DNA of 64,000 bases from Acanthosoma haemorrhoidale. Lineage: Eukaryota; Arthropoda; Insecta; Hemiptera; Acanthosomatidae. A program made the position numbers and the translations under genes. The stretch lies in NCBI GenBank assembly GCA_930367205.1, contig OV884013.1, positions 117,266,869 to 117,330,868 of the forward strand, in the 5' to 3' direction. Positions 1 through 11,830 of the stretch are shown here, in pieces. The notes below the pieces were generated by a model. The model had not been told where the DNA came from and made no database searches. It saw only the letters and a program-made list of their open reading frames with translations. Position 1 is the first letter of the stretch; each line of letters opens with the position of its first letter.

Positions 1-2063
1 TGACGATTTAACTGTACATATTTTTATACCGGGATGCCGAGATATTTAATTTATTATCTTAGTCGAGATAATTTGATTATTACCTATTAATTGTTGACTA
101 ATAATGGGTTATAGAAGTTATACTTATAGAAATCCAGTCCAAACTATCTTAGGGAAAAAATCTTCTTTTTCTTCGCCAGGACGACCTCGGAATTTGAAGT
201 CGATGTCAAACTATGAAGGTAAATATTTACTCAAAGTAATTTATTAATGATTCTTCATTGTTGCTTTTATTTTTAGCGTCATCGAAGATTCGGATCTAAT
301 GATTCGCCATGGAAAATATTTTGATTCTGTGCCAGCGGGAATTATTTTGATGGATTTTTGTAATGATAGCTTTTTAAAAATACTCAAACACAAATCCCTC
401 CGACAAAGGAAAGACAAACAGATAACGCCAGAGGTAGTTATGATTTAAAATATAATTAAAACATACTAAATAAAAAAACGTAGCCAAATTATTAGCTAAT
501 GATTCAATGCCCCTTCATTATTTTTCAAGATTTTTTATATTTTGAGCATAAAATATGTAAGGTTCTTTTAAACTTCAAGAGGGAGTAGGGTTCCAATAGG
601 TAAACCACCTAAACAAAATAACCTTACCAAGATAAGCTTCTCTAACAGAATCACAAATACTTGACTTTTGTTTTTCGGGCGCCAATTGTTATGTTTTATA
701 TCTGAGGTTAGATTAGATATAACAAAACTTCCTTTAATTCTTTAATAAACCAGTCTGTGATAAATTACAATTTTCATTTACCTTTACTATTATTTACAGA
801 TTGATTAACTTTTATGTCCTTTTGTTCTTGTTTCATTCACTGTGGCTGCCACGCGGTCAGTAAAATCCACTGCTATCACCTCAAACTTCTTCTCTTAATA
901 AAACCCTTCTTCCTTCAATCTTTCTCCTGTTTATCCAATCACCACTCAGCAAAATTTTTTCAAGCTTCTCAAATTTCACTCTCGTCATTCACCACACAAG
1001 CAAAAGAATATCAAAACTTCAAATCCTCATCCAACTCTCCGTCTCCCGGGATAACCAGCAGAACAACCTCATCGCCATCTTGTTTTTCAAGCACACTCTT
1101 TTTCCATGGCTCGTTTGCCGCCCTTTTATGCCCGCTAATTTTAAATTTAAATCAAAGGCAAAGCATCTAAATATTACAACAGTATGAACAATATTGTCAA
1201 AATGTATGATCCTGTTGGCGATCTATCCTGACTTAAAATTTTAGACCCCTTACAAATAAAACCGCTGAGCAACCTAGACTTGAGTTTGTTGTAAGTTTTT
1301 TATTTATTATTTTTCTTCCACATTTTATTTTTAATAAATTTCTAACCCCCGGTGAACCCAAGGAGAGTGCTTTTGGGTCGGTCTTGTTGGCTACTCGGGG
1401 CTATGGGTGGTACTTGAGGTGACGTTTGGCTCCGAAGGCTGGGAATGGTTTGGGATTTTCCTTGAACATTTACAAGTATGATGTACGACATATTATAGGC
1501 ATCATGTCAGTTTTTTTTTAAAGTAATAATTAAAGGTAGGTATCTTAAGTAGTAAATAAAAACAATATATTAATCAGATGTGAGCGTCAATGACCTGGCG
1601 GTTGTCATGCCCTTAAAAATAATGATATGGTGAAATGATTAAAAAATGAACTCATGCCTTTATAACACCAACATAACTTATCCATCAATGGCAAGATATA
1701 TTCGTGATAAACGTAACGTTTTTAATGCTTCCCAAACGAAATAATTTGAAATTGGGCCGCGCTCAAGGTGCCTGAACATGTCAGTTATATTGTCGTGCCT
1801 TGAGGATCTGTGTCTAACACATGTTATGACTTGAAAGTGTGTACCAACAGTGTGTCAAAAAGCGGATTATACTCTGCAGTCTGCCTGGTATTTCACGATT
1901 CAAAGTGAAATACCGCCCGAATTCACGGGATCATAACTGACAGAACATCATAATGATGTAACACTTAATCGGTGAAACGAATATACATATATATATATAT
2001 ATAGATCGCTAACGGTAGAATAAATAATGTGGCTATAATTCAATTGATAGATAGATAAACAAC
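1..2063. other. AT-rich region without a confident gene
   Basis: Short open stretches occur but none has a recognisable domain. An ATG-opened frame from about 104 reaches a GAAG|GTAAAT donor-like site near 217, and an AG acceptor-like site lies near 278, but the joined frame closes quickly, so I do not call a gene. On the minus strand, 876-1166 lacks TAA and TAG while holding seven TGA codons (see findings). A (TA)n tract lies near 1985-2003. On the minus strand near 690 there is a GGCGCC block resembling an LTR-element primer site, without visible LTRs. Confidence 0.5.
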
Positions 2064-2380
2064 TTTATTATTATAGAATTACAATCAGCCTTATTAGGCA
2101 CTAAGTAATTGAGATAAATGCTCTCATTCATACCATATTTACAAACAACCAAGAGACCTCCCAAATCCACATGTTTTTCAACTCCCTCGCGTGCGAAAGA
2201 AAAAGCGGAGTCTTAGGAAGGTCCCCCACGCTCCTCCGTCAGCCGCGTCACCGGAAATGAGACAGTGGAGGCTGACCAAGAGCGCGAGAGCCACTGACGC
2301 TCAGGACATGATTGCAGAAACTGGCCATTGCCAGGACTCCTGCTGTCACGTATTTATAGCATGTCACGAGGACTGTTTTA
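2064..2380 (-). mobile_element. LINE family A, 3' end fragment
   Basis: This reverse-oriented copy holds the GC-rich 3' untranslated part and the terminal stem-loop block (here GCCTTATTAGGC on the plus strand near 2089) of the jockey-like family seen more completely at 53030-53715. It abuts an oppositely oriented copy at about 2381, so the two form a large inverted repeat. No coding part remains. Confidence 0.75.
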
Positions 2381-2960
2381 GTCTCCAATCCTTTCAATCA
2401 AAAGTTCTGAGAACAATAATAAATGTCCCTTAATATGTCAGCAACAAAACCCTTCATAACGATCTTAACATACCCTACATTCTTGAACTCATCCCTTCCA
2501 AGTTCATGAAATTCCATAGTAACCTATCCAAGCACCCTAATCCTCTAGCACAGTCATTGCCCTGCACCACTCATCCCTATAATCCTCATCGCAGACTAAA
2601 ACGGCAGTGGCCTCGTAACCTGCTATAAATGCGTGACAGTGGGAGTCCTGGCAATGGCCAGTTTCTCCAATCATGTCCTGAGCGTATGTGGCTCACGCAC
2701 TCTTCACCAGCCTCCACTGACTCGTATCCGGTGACGCGGCTGACGGACGAGCGTGGGGGACTTCCCAAGACTCCACTTCCTCTTTCGCATGCGAGGGAGG
2801 TGACAACCATGTGGATTTGGGAGCCCACTGGGCTGTTTGTAAATATTGTATGAATGAGCGAGTGAATGATGAATTGTGAATATGGTATAGATGAGAACAT
2901 TTATCTCAATCACTTATTGCCTAATAAGGCAGATTGTAATTTTAGCACATTAAAGAATAT
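2381..2960 (+). mobile_element. LINE family A, reverse transcriptase C-terminal tail and 3' end
   Basis: The copy is 5'-truncated. It starts in the C-terminal tail of the reverse transcriptase ORF (the segment with QSFQSKVLRTI and later the LHCTTHPYNP-type end), which is interrupted by stops. It continues through the GC-rich 3' region and ends with the hairpin TGCCTAATAAGGCA near 2918-2931 and an A-rich tail. The family assignment (jockey-like non-LTR) rests on the conserved C-terminal RT-tail pattern seen in several copies of this window. The copy is non-functional. Confidence 0.8.
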
Positions 2961-3030
2961 AATTGTATATGTAAAAGTGTAAAAATTGTATATGTAAAAG
3001 TGTAAAAAGTGTATATGTAAAAGTGTAAAA
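2961..3030. repeat. 23-bp short tandem repeat, three units
   Basis: Three near-identical units of about 23 bp with the core TATATGTAAAAGTGTAAAA directly follow the 3' end of the LINE copy. Simple tandem tails are common at non-LTR element 3' junctions, so this is probably the element's tail repeat. Confidence 0.85.
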
Positions 3031-5820
3031 CCCGTTGCATTGCAAATATTTTTATAAAATATTTTCTGGTATTTCCTCTATGTTCTAATTGAAAATATTA
3101 AAAGAAGTAATTGGATAGTTGTATAAATTCCTTATTCCTGTTTGTCCCATTGTCATAGAGCTCCTATGAACCATCAAGTAATGTCTTTATTAGTTACCAT
3201 TTGTCCTTTCAATGGAATCACCTGTTTTTCATTACTGAAATGAAGCAATAAGCAATAGGAGACTAATAATTAATTTCTCAGAGATAATTTAAAATAAGCA
3301 ATACTTAATCCTTTAGTACAAGGCAACACACACAACTTTACAGCACAAATAAATGATCAAAAATATTTGTTGTTTAAATTATTTATAGATACTAATCATG
3401 CAGATAAGCTTCCCCACATGACTTAAGTGGACTGACCAAAATCACGGTTGATAGGTATCAGTTGAGTGTCTCAACAGCCATTGGTTGGCCCTTCATCTGA
3501 TGAAGTATTAGACGTTGGACTAATCATTCATTTATTTATACGTTTGTTAAAGAATAATTTTGCCTTAGGTTTGGAATGAATGCAACTCCAAGTGCTATAA
3601 TGCTTAGTTGTGTCGTTAGTGTAGCAAACTACTGGCTCAGATATGTTTTCACACCTGGAGGAGATGGCCGGGAAGATAAAGTCGAAGGTGTGAAACAGAC
3701 ACTGATTCTATCTGCTACAGGAGAGGCTGCGGAACCAAATAATGGTGCAGGCAAAAGACGCAGATGCTGGTAGAGATGGTAAGAGTGGAGAGAGAACAGA
3801 GGGCAAGCCAGCTAATTAGAATGGAAGGATAAAGCGGTAATGGAATGTTAGGATGTAATTTGGCCCAGGCGTGTGGAGTTTTGTTCTATTTAGCAGTGGC
3901 TACCTGGTATGCCCCTGCGTGGCTTACCACCGTCGGATTCCTCCCCTAATAGGAGTGGATCCTCTCTCTCCTCTCCTACATCGTGGGATCTGGATCTCTC
4001 AGGATCTCCGGGATGATGTAGCCGACGATGTGCTGATTATCATCAACAACCGCCACTTAAGGTGTCGACCGCTCACACGATCTTCCTCTTAGGGCACGAT
4101 AGGCCCTCCCCTCGGCTCTGCCAGCTCTGTCTTCTTCTTCCACTTCGCCTCTTACGGTTTGTTCACGCTTTTATCTCCACCCTCATCTGCTACCGGTCAG
4201 TCACAGACCCTCAGGCTATCACACCTTACGCTGGCGTGTAGGGCTTTCATATTCAATCCTCGCTTTAAAATACACAATTAGTCCAGGCTCAAAAAAATTG
4301 CTCAAGGGTTTGAATTTTATCTATTTATCGCATGAAGCAGAGCAACATGAGTTGAAATGAACACTTCTCAAAATGGCTAAATAAAATATGGCTAGACATA
4401 TTATGAAAAAGTTCTTGGGGTTTGAAACCTTCTGAAATAAATACATAAATCGACCCGATTTCATACAATATGTACCTTATAACCCCAGAGGAGAAACTTT
4501 AAAAATCAGACGGGCGTATTTCATCAAACATTGCTTGCAGGATAAATTAACAAATCTTGTATATCGGTAAACTACACAGAAAATTACAACCGAAATATTG
4601 TAATTCGTAAAAAATACAATGCGTTTTTGTGACTTTGCAAATGTAGGCAAATTTTAATTTGGGTGCTCGTTGTCTGAGAATGTCCGACGGTGAATGATTG
4701 AAAGAAAAGAACTCGGCCGGTCATCTAACTCAAGTATTCTTAACGATTATTATCAGCTTACTATAATAAAAATAATGCAGTATATATTTAAGTTGAATAA
4801 ATTGTTTCTTAATATAAATGTCACATGCATGTACAAAATTAAATGCCTACGTAGTATTTAAAATTATTACCAGGGAAGTTCTGTGTGGATGTGTAGTTAA
4901 AGTTTGACCGTGATCCTTAACCCAATCAAATGCCTTCGACATATCCGAAAATACACCTTAGCTTTTCAAGGTTCGACTTCGTGAAACACTTGCTGCACTG
5001 TAGAATACATGAAGCTAAATACATAAAGGCAAAATAATATTTTAGAGAGGATTAGAAATTAGAAGGTAGCACTGCTACATAGACAAAAACAAAGAGAATG
5101 ACTACATTACGTCAGTTCATCAAGTCACGAATACCACAGTCGTATTACTTTGATACGTATGATGGTGAATAATTAATGACGAATTATCACTTATTCATTG
5201 TTTAGCTTGTATATACATATATTATTTAAATTCAAATATTATAAACAATACGAGAAATAATGGCTTATGCTCATATACTATGTCAATTATTGTGTCTATA
5301 AACAAATGGCTAACTCTTGAATATGAGTACAGTCTTCATTGAATAAAAATCAATTTCTTCATAATATATTATGACCTAAGGACTTATGTTTGGATAATTT
5401 ATCCATATTAGCAATATTTTGAATTAATGGATTCTGTGTTTACATTTATTTATAAGTTTTGTAGTTATCCCTCTTAAAATACAGTCAGCTTAGGGACATA
5501 GCGTAGGTTTGTCAAATATTATTCTCATTAACTTATTTTGGATCATTTGAAGTTGGATGGTATTGGTATGACTAAGCTGAATGTAAAAAGAAAAAGTAAC
5601 GAAAATATTTCCGACCTTCTTGATCCCATAAATAGTTTAGCTGTTTAAAAGTAGTAAATTATAGTAATAAGTGAATTTAACCAGAGAATCTGATTAAATG
5701 AAACTTCTTTGAAATTTTCACTGGTATGATATGTTTATATAAGTTAATGGTGGTAGGCAGCTTTGCCATAGCTTGTAGCTGGTTATTGTTGTGCAGGGTA
5801 CACAGGATAAGTCTTAAAGA
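3031..5820. other. Unannotated, partly GC-richer around 3600-4260
   Basis: Most of this is AT-rich with no coding signal. From about 3600 to 4260 the base composition rises and CpGs appear, which looks like a decayed retroelement or gene fragment, but no frame carries a motif I can name. Confidence 0.4.
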
Positions 5821-6274
5821 TATGACGAAGTTCATAAAATTACATAGTACCCTATCCAACCACCCTAATCCCTTAGCACAGTCATTGCACTGCACCACTC
5901 ATCCCTATAATCCTCCTCGGAGACTAAAATGGCAGTGGCCTCGTGACCTGCTATAAATACGTGACAGTGTGTCCTGGCAATAGCCAGTTTCTCCAATCCT
6001 GAGGGTCTGGGGTTCTTGGTCAGCCTCCGCTGGCTCTTGTCCAGTGACGCGCCTGACGAAGGAGCATGGGGGACTTCCCAAGACTCCACTTCCTCCTTCG
6101 CAGGCGAGGGAGTTGACAACCATGTGGACTTGGGGGGCCTCTGGGCTGTTTGTAAATACTGTACGAATGAGCGAGTGAATGAAAATTGTAAATTGGTTTG
6201 AATGAGATCATTTATTACAATTACTTATAGCCCAATCAGACAGATTGTAATTTTATCATAATAAAGTTGTTGTT
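5821..6274 (+). mobile_element. LINE family A, RT tail and 3' end
   Basis: A 5'-truncated copy that keeps the last part of the RT ORF (segment reading NHPNPLAQSLHCTTHPYNPP), the 3' untranslated region and the end ATAATAAAG. Its terminal stem belongs to the variant subfamily with GCCCAATCAGRC instead of GCCTAATAAGGC. Confidence 0.8.
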
Positions 6275-6376
6275 ACAGAGTACAGCTATGAATGCTGGAA
6301 TTGTTGATTAAACGTTCGGATGTGCTGTGATAGATCATATTGCCTAGGAAGAGGTACAGTCACAGAGCATACTCAC

Positions 6377-6531
6377 CTGTCGAAGACACCCATCCCAGCA
6401 ATCAGAGCCCCAGTTCCTGCTCCGGCCTGACATAATGACAAAGGCGAGACCTCTCCCTTTGTGTTGGCCACGGCGAGAATGAATAGCGGAGTCGTGCGCG
6501 CAGGGCCAAACACAGGCGTGATATATTCAGG
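6377..6531 (-). CDS. Candidate host-gene exon, product unknown
   Basis: On the minus strand 155 nt are open in one frame (51 codons plus 2 nt) and end at a near-ideal splice donor, CGACAG|GTGAGTATG, at 6377/6376. The encoded segment is not low-complexity. It reads roughly PEYITPVFGPARTTPLFILA at its start and contains AGAGTGALIAGMGVFD near the end, a Gly/Ala-rich hydrophobic stretch that could be a membrane or nucleotide-binding loop. The exon begins after an in-frame TAA at a CAG| that could be an acceptor, but the tract before it is purine-rich, so the 5' boundary is uncertain. The exon phase would be 0 to 2. I do not recognise the family. It is GC-richer than its surroundings and is the best candidate for non-transposon coding sequence in the first half of the window. 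A transposon-derived exon remains possible. Confidence 0.5.
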
Positions 6532-6793
6532 CTGTTATTAGCCTCCAATTACTCCCATCATTCCTTCCTTGGGTCTTCTCCATGGTCCAGCTCTTCTCCA
6601 GGCCAGTACTGGATAACAGGCCGTGTCTTCTCCAGCTAACTCGAGTCTTTCAGCGTCACAGCGACTTTGCCATGCAGTAACTCATAGTCACTCCTATGTA
6701 CAGCGAGCTAGTAACTTATTTTATTTACAATGTGTCAAAGTTAATTTTTCAAAAAGGTTCTTGTCTCTTATTATTTTTCAGATTTTAGACGTC

Positions 6794-6818
6794 GTTTCAC
6801 CTATTCAGGCATCCTCAG
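6794..6818 (-). ncRNA. Hammerhead-ribozyme-like core (copy 1)
   Basis: The minus strand reads CTGAGGA, then a short GCCT/AGGT stem with a GAAT loop, then GAAAC. This matches the CUGANGA...GAAA hammerhead core. The flanks do not form a good stem I here, so this copy may be inactive. A second copy lies at 35916-35940. Confidence 0.35.
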
Positions 6819-6957
6819 GACTCAAATTGAAACAAATTACAAAACAACACTTAAATGTTTAATTTTTTTTTCGTAACGCAACATATTCGCTTTTAGTAGT
6901 TTCTCTTTAGAACATCACCATTTTATTTACGAGCATTTTTTATTTTAATTCTTTATA

Positions 6958-7281
6958 AAAAGTGTCCCAGAATTAACGCAAGATTTGATTTAAATAGAAA
7001 ACACAGGTTTCAGAATTAGTGTTGTTATTTTTTTATTGAATTATAAAGTAAATTGGATAGGGTTATTTATGGAATAACACATCGGGCAAATGGCCTTCAC
7101 GACTTTGCTGGCACATACACACTCTTTTGTCGAAATTTTCCATGACCATTTGGCATAAATGTGGTTGAATTTTAATCTTTTAATTGACATACACCTTTGA
7201 ATTATTTTTTTTAGGGTTGCCAGCACTTTACTGCACAAATGGCGGCAAATACAATTGTTGCGTTAATTCTGGCACACCCTT
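6958..7281 (-). mobile_element. Tc1-like element, short deletion derivative (copy 1)
   Basis: The element is 324 bp, bounded by TA dinucleotides and inverted ends of the type AAGGGTGTCCCAGAATTAAC. Inside it keeps only the extreme C-terminal transposase region and an N-terminal leader, both on the minus strand. All internal catalytic sequence is missing, so it can move only with a transposase supplied in trans. Confidence 0.85.
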
Positions 7282-7369
7282 TATTTACATATTTGTATTT
7301 CATTGAAAAATTGTCTTCTTTTATTTGATTTATTATCTACTTAGTGTTGAAAAATACTGTTAAGAGGGA

Positions 7370-7495
7370 ATTTATTGCATGAATGAGCAAGTGAATGAGG
7401 AATTGTAAATATGGATAAATAAGAACATAATCTGGAGTACTTATTGCCTAATAAGGCGGATTGTAATTTTAGCACAATTAAAAAGCTAAAAACAA
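7370..7495 (+). mobile_element. LINE family A, short 3' end fragment
   Basis: About 125 bp matching the family's last segment, including the TTGCCTAATAAGGC stem near 7444 and the ATTGTAATTTTAGCACAAT end. Confidence 0.75.
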
Positions 7496-9302
7496 AAAAA
7501 AAATTAATGATATTCAAAAGAAGTGTTTGTTCTTGGAGGATATGAATAAAAAAAAAAGCCACTCGAACATTAAGAAAATTAAACAATAATAACGCCACGG
7601 ACTTTTTTTTCCAATTTTTTTCTTTTAGCATTGACTAGGGGCTAAAATTTTAAGTGATTCAACTGGTTTTCACTTAGTTCTTCTACTAAAGGAGATAACG
7701 TCAAGCGGAAGGAAAAAGAACTAGTTGCAAACAATTAGTAAGGGACGTTACTAAAAACTCAATCTCGTCTACTAAAGCATTTTATTAAACTTTCCGCCAT
7801 CAATATTCAAGTGAGTATCTAACTAAACATGTAATCTGATTGTTGATACTAATTCACGAGTTAGTAGTTAGTACACTTAGTAGTATTAGTAGTGAGACAA
7901 TAAAAAAAAAAAACAGTATACATAATACAAACCTACTAATACTAGTAATCAAAAATCGTGTAATATAATTTAAAAACAATTAATTAAGTTCTTTGTAGAT
8001 AATAAGATTCGAATTGAATGAAAGATGTCATAACAAATGTGGCTATTTCAGGATGATTTAGAAGTCGATGTCACTCGTCAGGTTAATTAACACAGAACAG
8101 TAAAATTTGGGATATTTTAAAATTTTTTCAAATGAACATGTCCACGCTATCATAGGTTAAGATGATTTATGACCAGCTCATGTATGATCGTTCTATAGTG
8201 GTAATTTATAAGCCATCATGCTTCTGGAAATGTTCCCAAAATGTCAAAAAACAAGTCCACGTCAGACCACAATCCTTTTGTGACCAGATGACTTTAATTT
8301 ATTTATGTATAAGAAATATTAAGAAGTCTAATCATATATAATATGCTTTAGCTTCGTGTCCCCGAGACAGCCAGTTTCGCCAGAGCAATCAACCGTTGCA
8401 CTATGTTTCTCTAAATGTCAACCATAAAATGATCCCCACATTTTACGACGTCGCCGCGATGATAAATTCCAGAAGGCGATGTCCCCCCTGATGGATGTCA
8501 TAGTCAATCAAAATACCTAAATAAAAAATAAATATTGTCCCTGTTAAACAAATTATTGAAACCCAAGTTTTCGCTTGATTGCTTCTCTGATTGCTTGATT
8601 TTTTTTTCTGGAGGTGTCACATCCGCTCCACGCAACAACATTACATACATTGCTCAATGGAATATTTTCGAGTGGTTCAACCGTGATATAAAACTCAAAT
8701 TAAAAATCTTTCTGAATATTGTAAACTTAAGCAATAAAAATTAAATAGATAGTTTTCGTTTTACTCAAGAAAGTAGGTTTATGTCCCAATTTTAAGCAGA
8801 GAACATTTTTCTACATTTGTCATTTCTCATGGAATTAATTCCAATTTATCTCTTACCTTACCAAAAATAAGTATAACCTTTTCTCACTATAATCCCTTCA
8901 TTCAGCCTATAACCCTTCCATGTTATTATAATCCTATCCACCGTCTAAAAAAGATTTTGGCTACTTTGTCTACTTTTTCATTTGATAACTTCCTCCATAT
9001 TCTTTCTTCCTGCTGGTTAAGGTGTCTTCTACTGGGTGACACTACCTGTATCGTCATCACGTCAAATTACAACTTATAAAATTGTATAATAATTTACGGT
9101 CCTATAAATGGTAGTATGATTAAAATCACTAACGTACTTGACGCAACTCTGTATTGCTTACTGTTATATTATGCGATTTTCTAAGAGATAATTGTAATTA
9201 CATATTTTAGCAATCAAGGCTTCTCCAGGAACATTAGGAAGTAGAAAGAATCCTTAAAAAATAACTGAAAAATAAAATAAAAAGTTTTTCATAAAAATAC
9301 GA
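7496..9302. other. AT-rich region, no gene seen
   Basis: Only short frames without motifs and homopolymer runs. There is no splice-flanked open stretch of convincing composition. Confidence 0.4.
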
Positions 9303-10105
9303 AAATAGAGCATATATGGGGGACAGCAAAAAAGTCGAACATCAAGCACATCCAATACAGGTTGGCTTTCGTTAGACATTCACTGAAACGGCCTCAAAGA
9401 ACTATTTTTGGAATTTCAACCATTTTGTTTACACAAACTTTGAAACTCTGCAGCAAGTCTTGTCCACTAGTTTATTTCCATTCCATTCCTCTTCCTGTAT
9501 CCGAGACTGTACGGTACTTAGGCTTCCATCTCAACAAACGACTGACCTGGAACCCACATACGCGCTAACTAAACATACGCTTTGGACAACTGTACAGACT
9601 ACTTCAAAGGACATCCCATCTCTCAATAGAAAATAAATTACTAATCTACAAAATTATACCTAAGCCAATCTGGAAATACGGAATAGAGCTATGGGGGACA
9701 TCAAAAAAGCGTACGCAATCCTTTCAATCAAAAGTCCGAGAACAATAGTAATCGAGAACGATGCCCCTTATTACGTCAGCAACAAAACTTTTCATAACGA
9801 TCTTAATATACCTAATGATAATCCAACCACCCTAATCCCCTAGCACAGTCAGTGCACTGCACCACTCATCTCTATAATCCTCCTCGGAAACTGAAAAGGC
9901 CTCATGGCCTGCTATAAATGCGTGACAGTGGTGTCCTGGCAATGGCCAGTTTCTCCTATCATGTACTGAGTGTATGTGGCTCTCGCGCTCTTCGTCTGCC
10001 TCTGCTGGCTCGTATCCGGTGTCGCGGCTGACGGAGGAGCGTGGGCGACTTCCCAAGACCCCGCTTCCTTAGATTGTAATTTTATCATAATAAAGTTGTT
10101 TTTTA
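9303..10105 (+). mobile_element. LINE family A, rearranged copy
   Basis: This copy contains the RT segment beginning MAFVRHSLKRPQRTIFG (9362 onward) through the LGFHL.KRLTWNPHTR block, the IPLPVSET region and the C-terminal tail, with several frame breaks. A short piece from further downstream in the element (GTAKKSNIK-type, near 9320) precedes it, so segment order is scrambled. The 3' UTR has lost its middle: the end ATTGTAATTTTATCATAATAAAG directly follows the GC-rich part at about 10070. Confidence 0.75.
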
Positions 10106-11004
10106 AACTGGAAAATAATTTTAAAAAAACAAAGCCAAATTAAGGGAAACTTCATCTTTCATCTAAGTAAAAATAAATGAAGGGCCGATGAACCATGCGT
10201 ATGTACAATAAAACTATAAAAATATGGTTACTTATAAAAAAATTGACGTAGACTGGAGTACTTTAGTTCGCAATGTATAGTATCATCTCAAGTACTCATA
10301 GATCTAGTAAACCTAGAGATATATATCAGTTCTGTAGTGATTAGCCACCAAGGGAAAGTTCCTATGCGCACTTATGGGACTGCCTGCTTGGGACATGACT
10401 TGGGTAGGCATTCAAGCAGTCCGCGAGTTATTTAATAGTAGTAAAGCTGTTAATAAGCGATACTTAGCACCTTAACGTAAATATTTCGTTCATCGGTTGG
10501 TAGCAAAGACATTGTGCCTCATCTGACGAGTAGGTGAGTGAAATGAGCTATTTGGAAAAAAGATGAGCGATAGCCGGATGTAGACAGCTGCAATCACTGG
10601 CATGTATGTAACATTTAGAAAATGCTAAACACTTCATCAGGCGATGGGGAGGTGTTAATGCTAATGAGCCTCAATGATCTGGCCTAAGTCGCCGTAATTA
10701 TAACCAGTTTAACCGAACCAATTCCGTACAGCCCCTTGATGTCTAGTAATTAGGGACCGCTTCAATTTATTTTTTCTTTATCTCTACTCGTGCTTATTGC
10801 CTGTCTTCATCGTTTCACGTCTAATTTTATTTTAACAGCGTGTCTAACAAAATAACGTTCCTAAAATGCATTTATTCTAACTTCTTTCATTGCAGCTCAG
10901 TGATATTTTTGGTTTTAAAGCTGTATTTGAGAATATGAAATACATGGTGAACTACAGTTTTAAAATCTACATATGTATTTACGATTGATTTTAAGTAGCC
11001 AGAA
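10106..11004. other. Unannotated AT-rich sequence
   Basis: No open frame with a recognisable motif, and no repeat shared with other parts of the window. Confidence 0.4.
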
Positions 11005-11830
11005 GCCTCCCAACTCCACATGGTATTTACCTTCCTCGCGTGCGAAAGAGTCTTAGGAAGTCCCCCACGCTCCTCCGTCAGCCGCTTCACCGGATACGAG
11101 CCAGTGGAGGCTGACGAAGAGCGAGAGAGCCACATACACTCAGGACATGATTGGAGAAACTGGCCATTGCCAGAACTCCCACTGTCACACGTTTATAGAA
11201 GTTCATGGGGCAACTGCCGTTTTAGTCTCCGAGGAGGATTATAGGGATGAGTGGTGCAGTGCAATGACTGTGCTACGGGATTAAGGTTGTTGGATAGGTT
11301 ACTATGGAACTTCATGAACTTGGAAGGGATGAGTTCTAGAATGTAGGGTATATTAAGTTCGTTATGAAGGGTTTTGTTGCTGACGTAATGAGGGGCATTT
11401 ACTATTGTTCTCAGGACTTTTGATTGAAAGGATTGCATAAGCTTTTTTGCTGTCCCCCATAGCTCTATTCCGTATGTCCAAATTGGCATAAGTATAATTT
11501 TGTAGATTAGTAATTTATTTTCTATTGAGAGATGGGATGTCCTTTGAAGTGGTCTGTACAGTTGTCCAAAACATCTGTTTAGTTCTTGTCTTTTTAGCCT
11601 AGTATGTGGGTCCAAGGTCAGTCGTTTGTCGAGATGGAAGCCTTGTCTCGGATTCTGGAAGAGGAATGGAATGGAAATAAACTAGTGGACAAGACTTGCT
11701 GCAGAGTTTCAAAGTTTGTGTAAACAAAATGGATAGGTCAAAATGGTTGAAATTCCCAAAAATAGTTCTTTGAGGCCGTTTCAGTGAATGTCTAACGAAA
11801 GCCAACCTGCATTTGATTTTATGACAGTCT
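11005..11830 (-). mobile_element. LINE family A, longest RT remnant on the minus strand
   Basis: In the minus orientation the copy runs from the MAFVRHSLKRPQRTIFG segment (about 11805) to the GC-rich 3' region near 11010. The frame 11193-11615 encodes 140 residues of RT C-terminal tail (RPLQRTSHLSIENKLLIYKI, then IWTYGIELWG, then the LHCTTHPYNP end). That is the characteristic tail of jockey-like reverse transcriptases downstream of the catalytic palm. The two halves are in different frames, so the copy is dead. The terminal hairpin end is absent. Confidence 0.8.

Noticed and set aside
104..430. Two-exon gene at the window start
   Set aside because: Donor-like and acceptor-like sites exist, but joining them gives an early stop, and the alternative open frame is in the wrong phase.
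680..700. LTR retrotransposon primer site at the GGCGCC block on the minus strand
   Set aside because: No direct repeats, gag or pol sequence accompany it.
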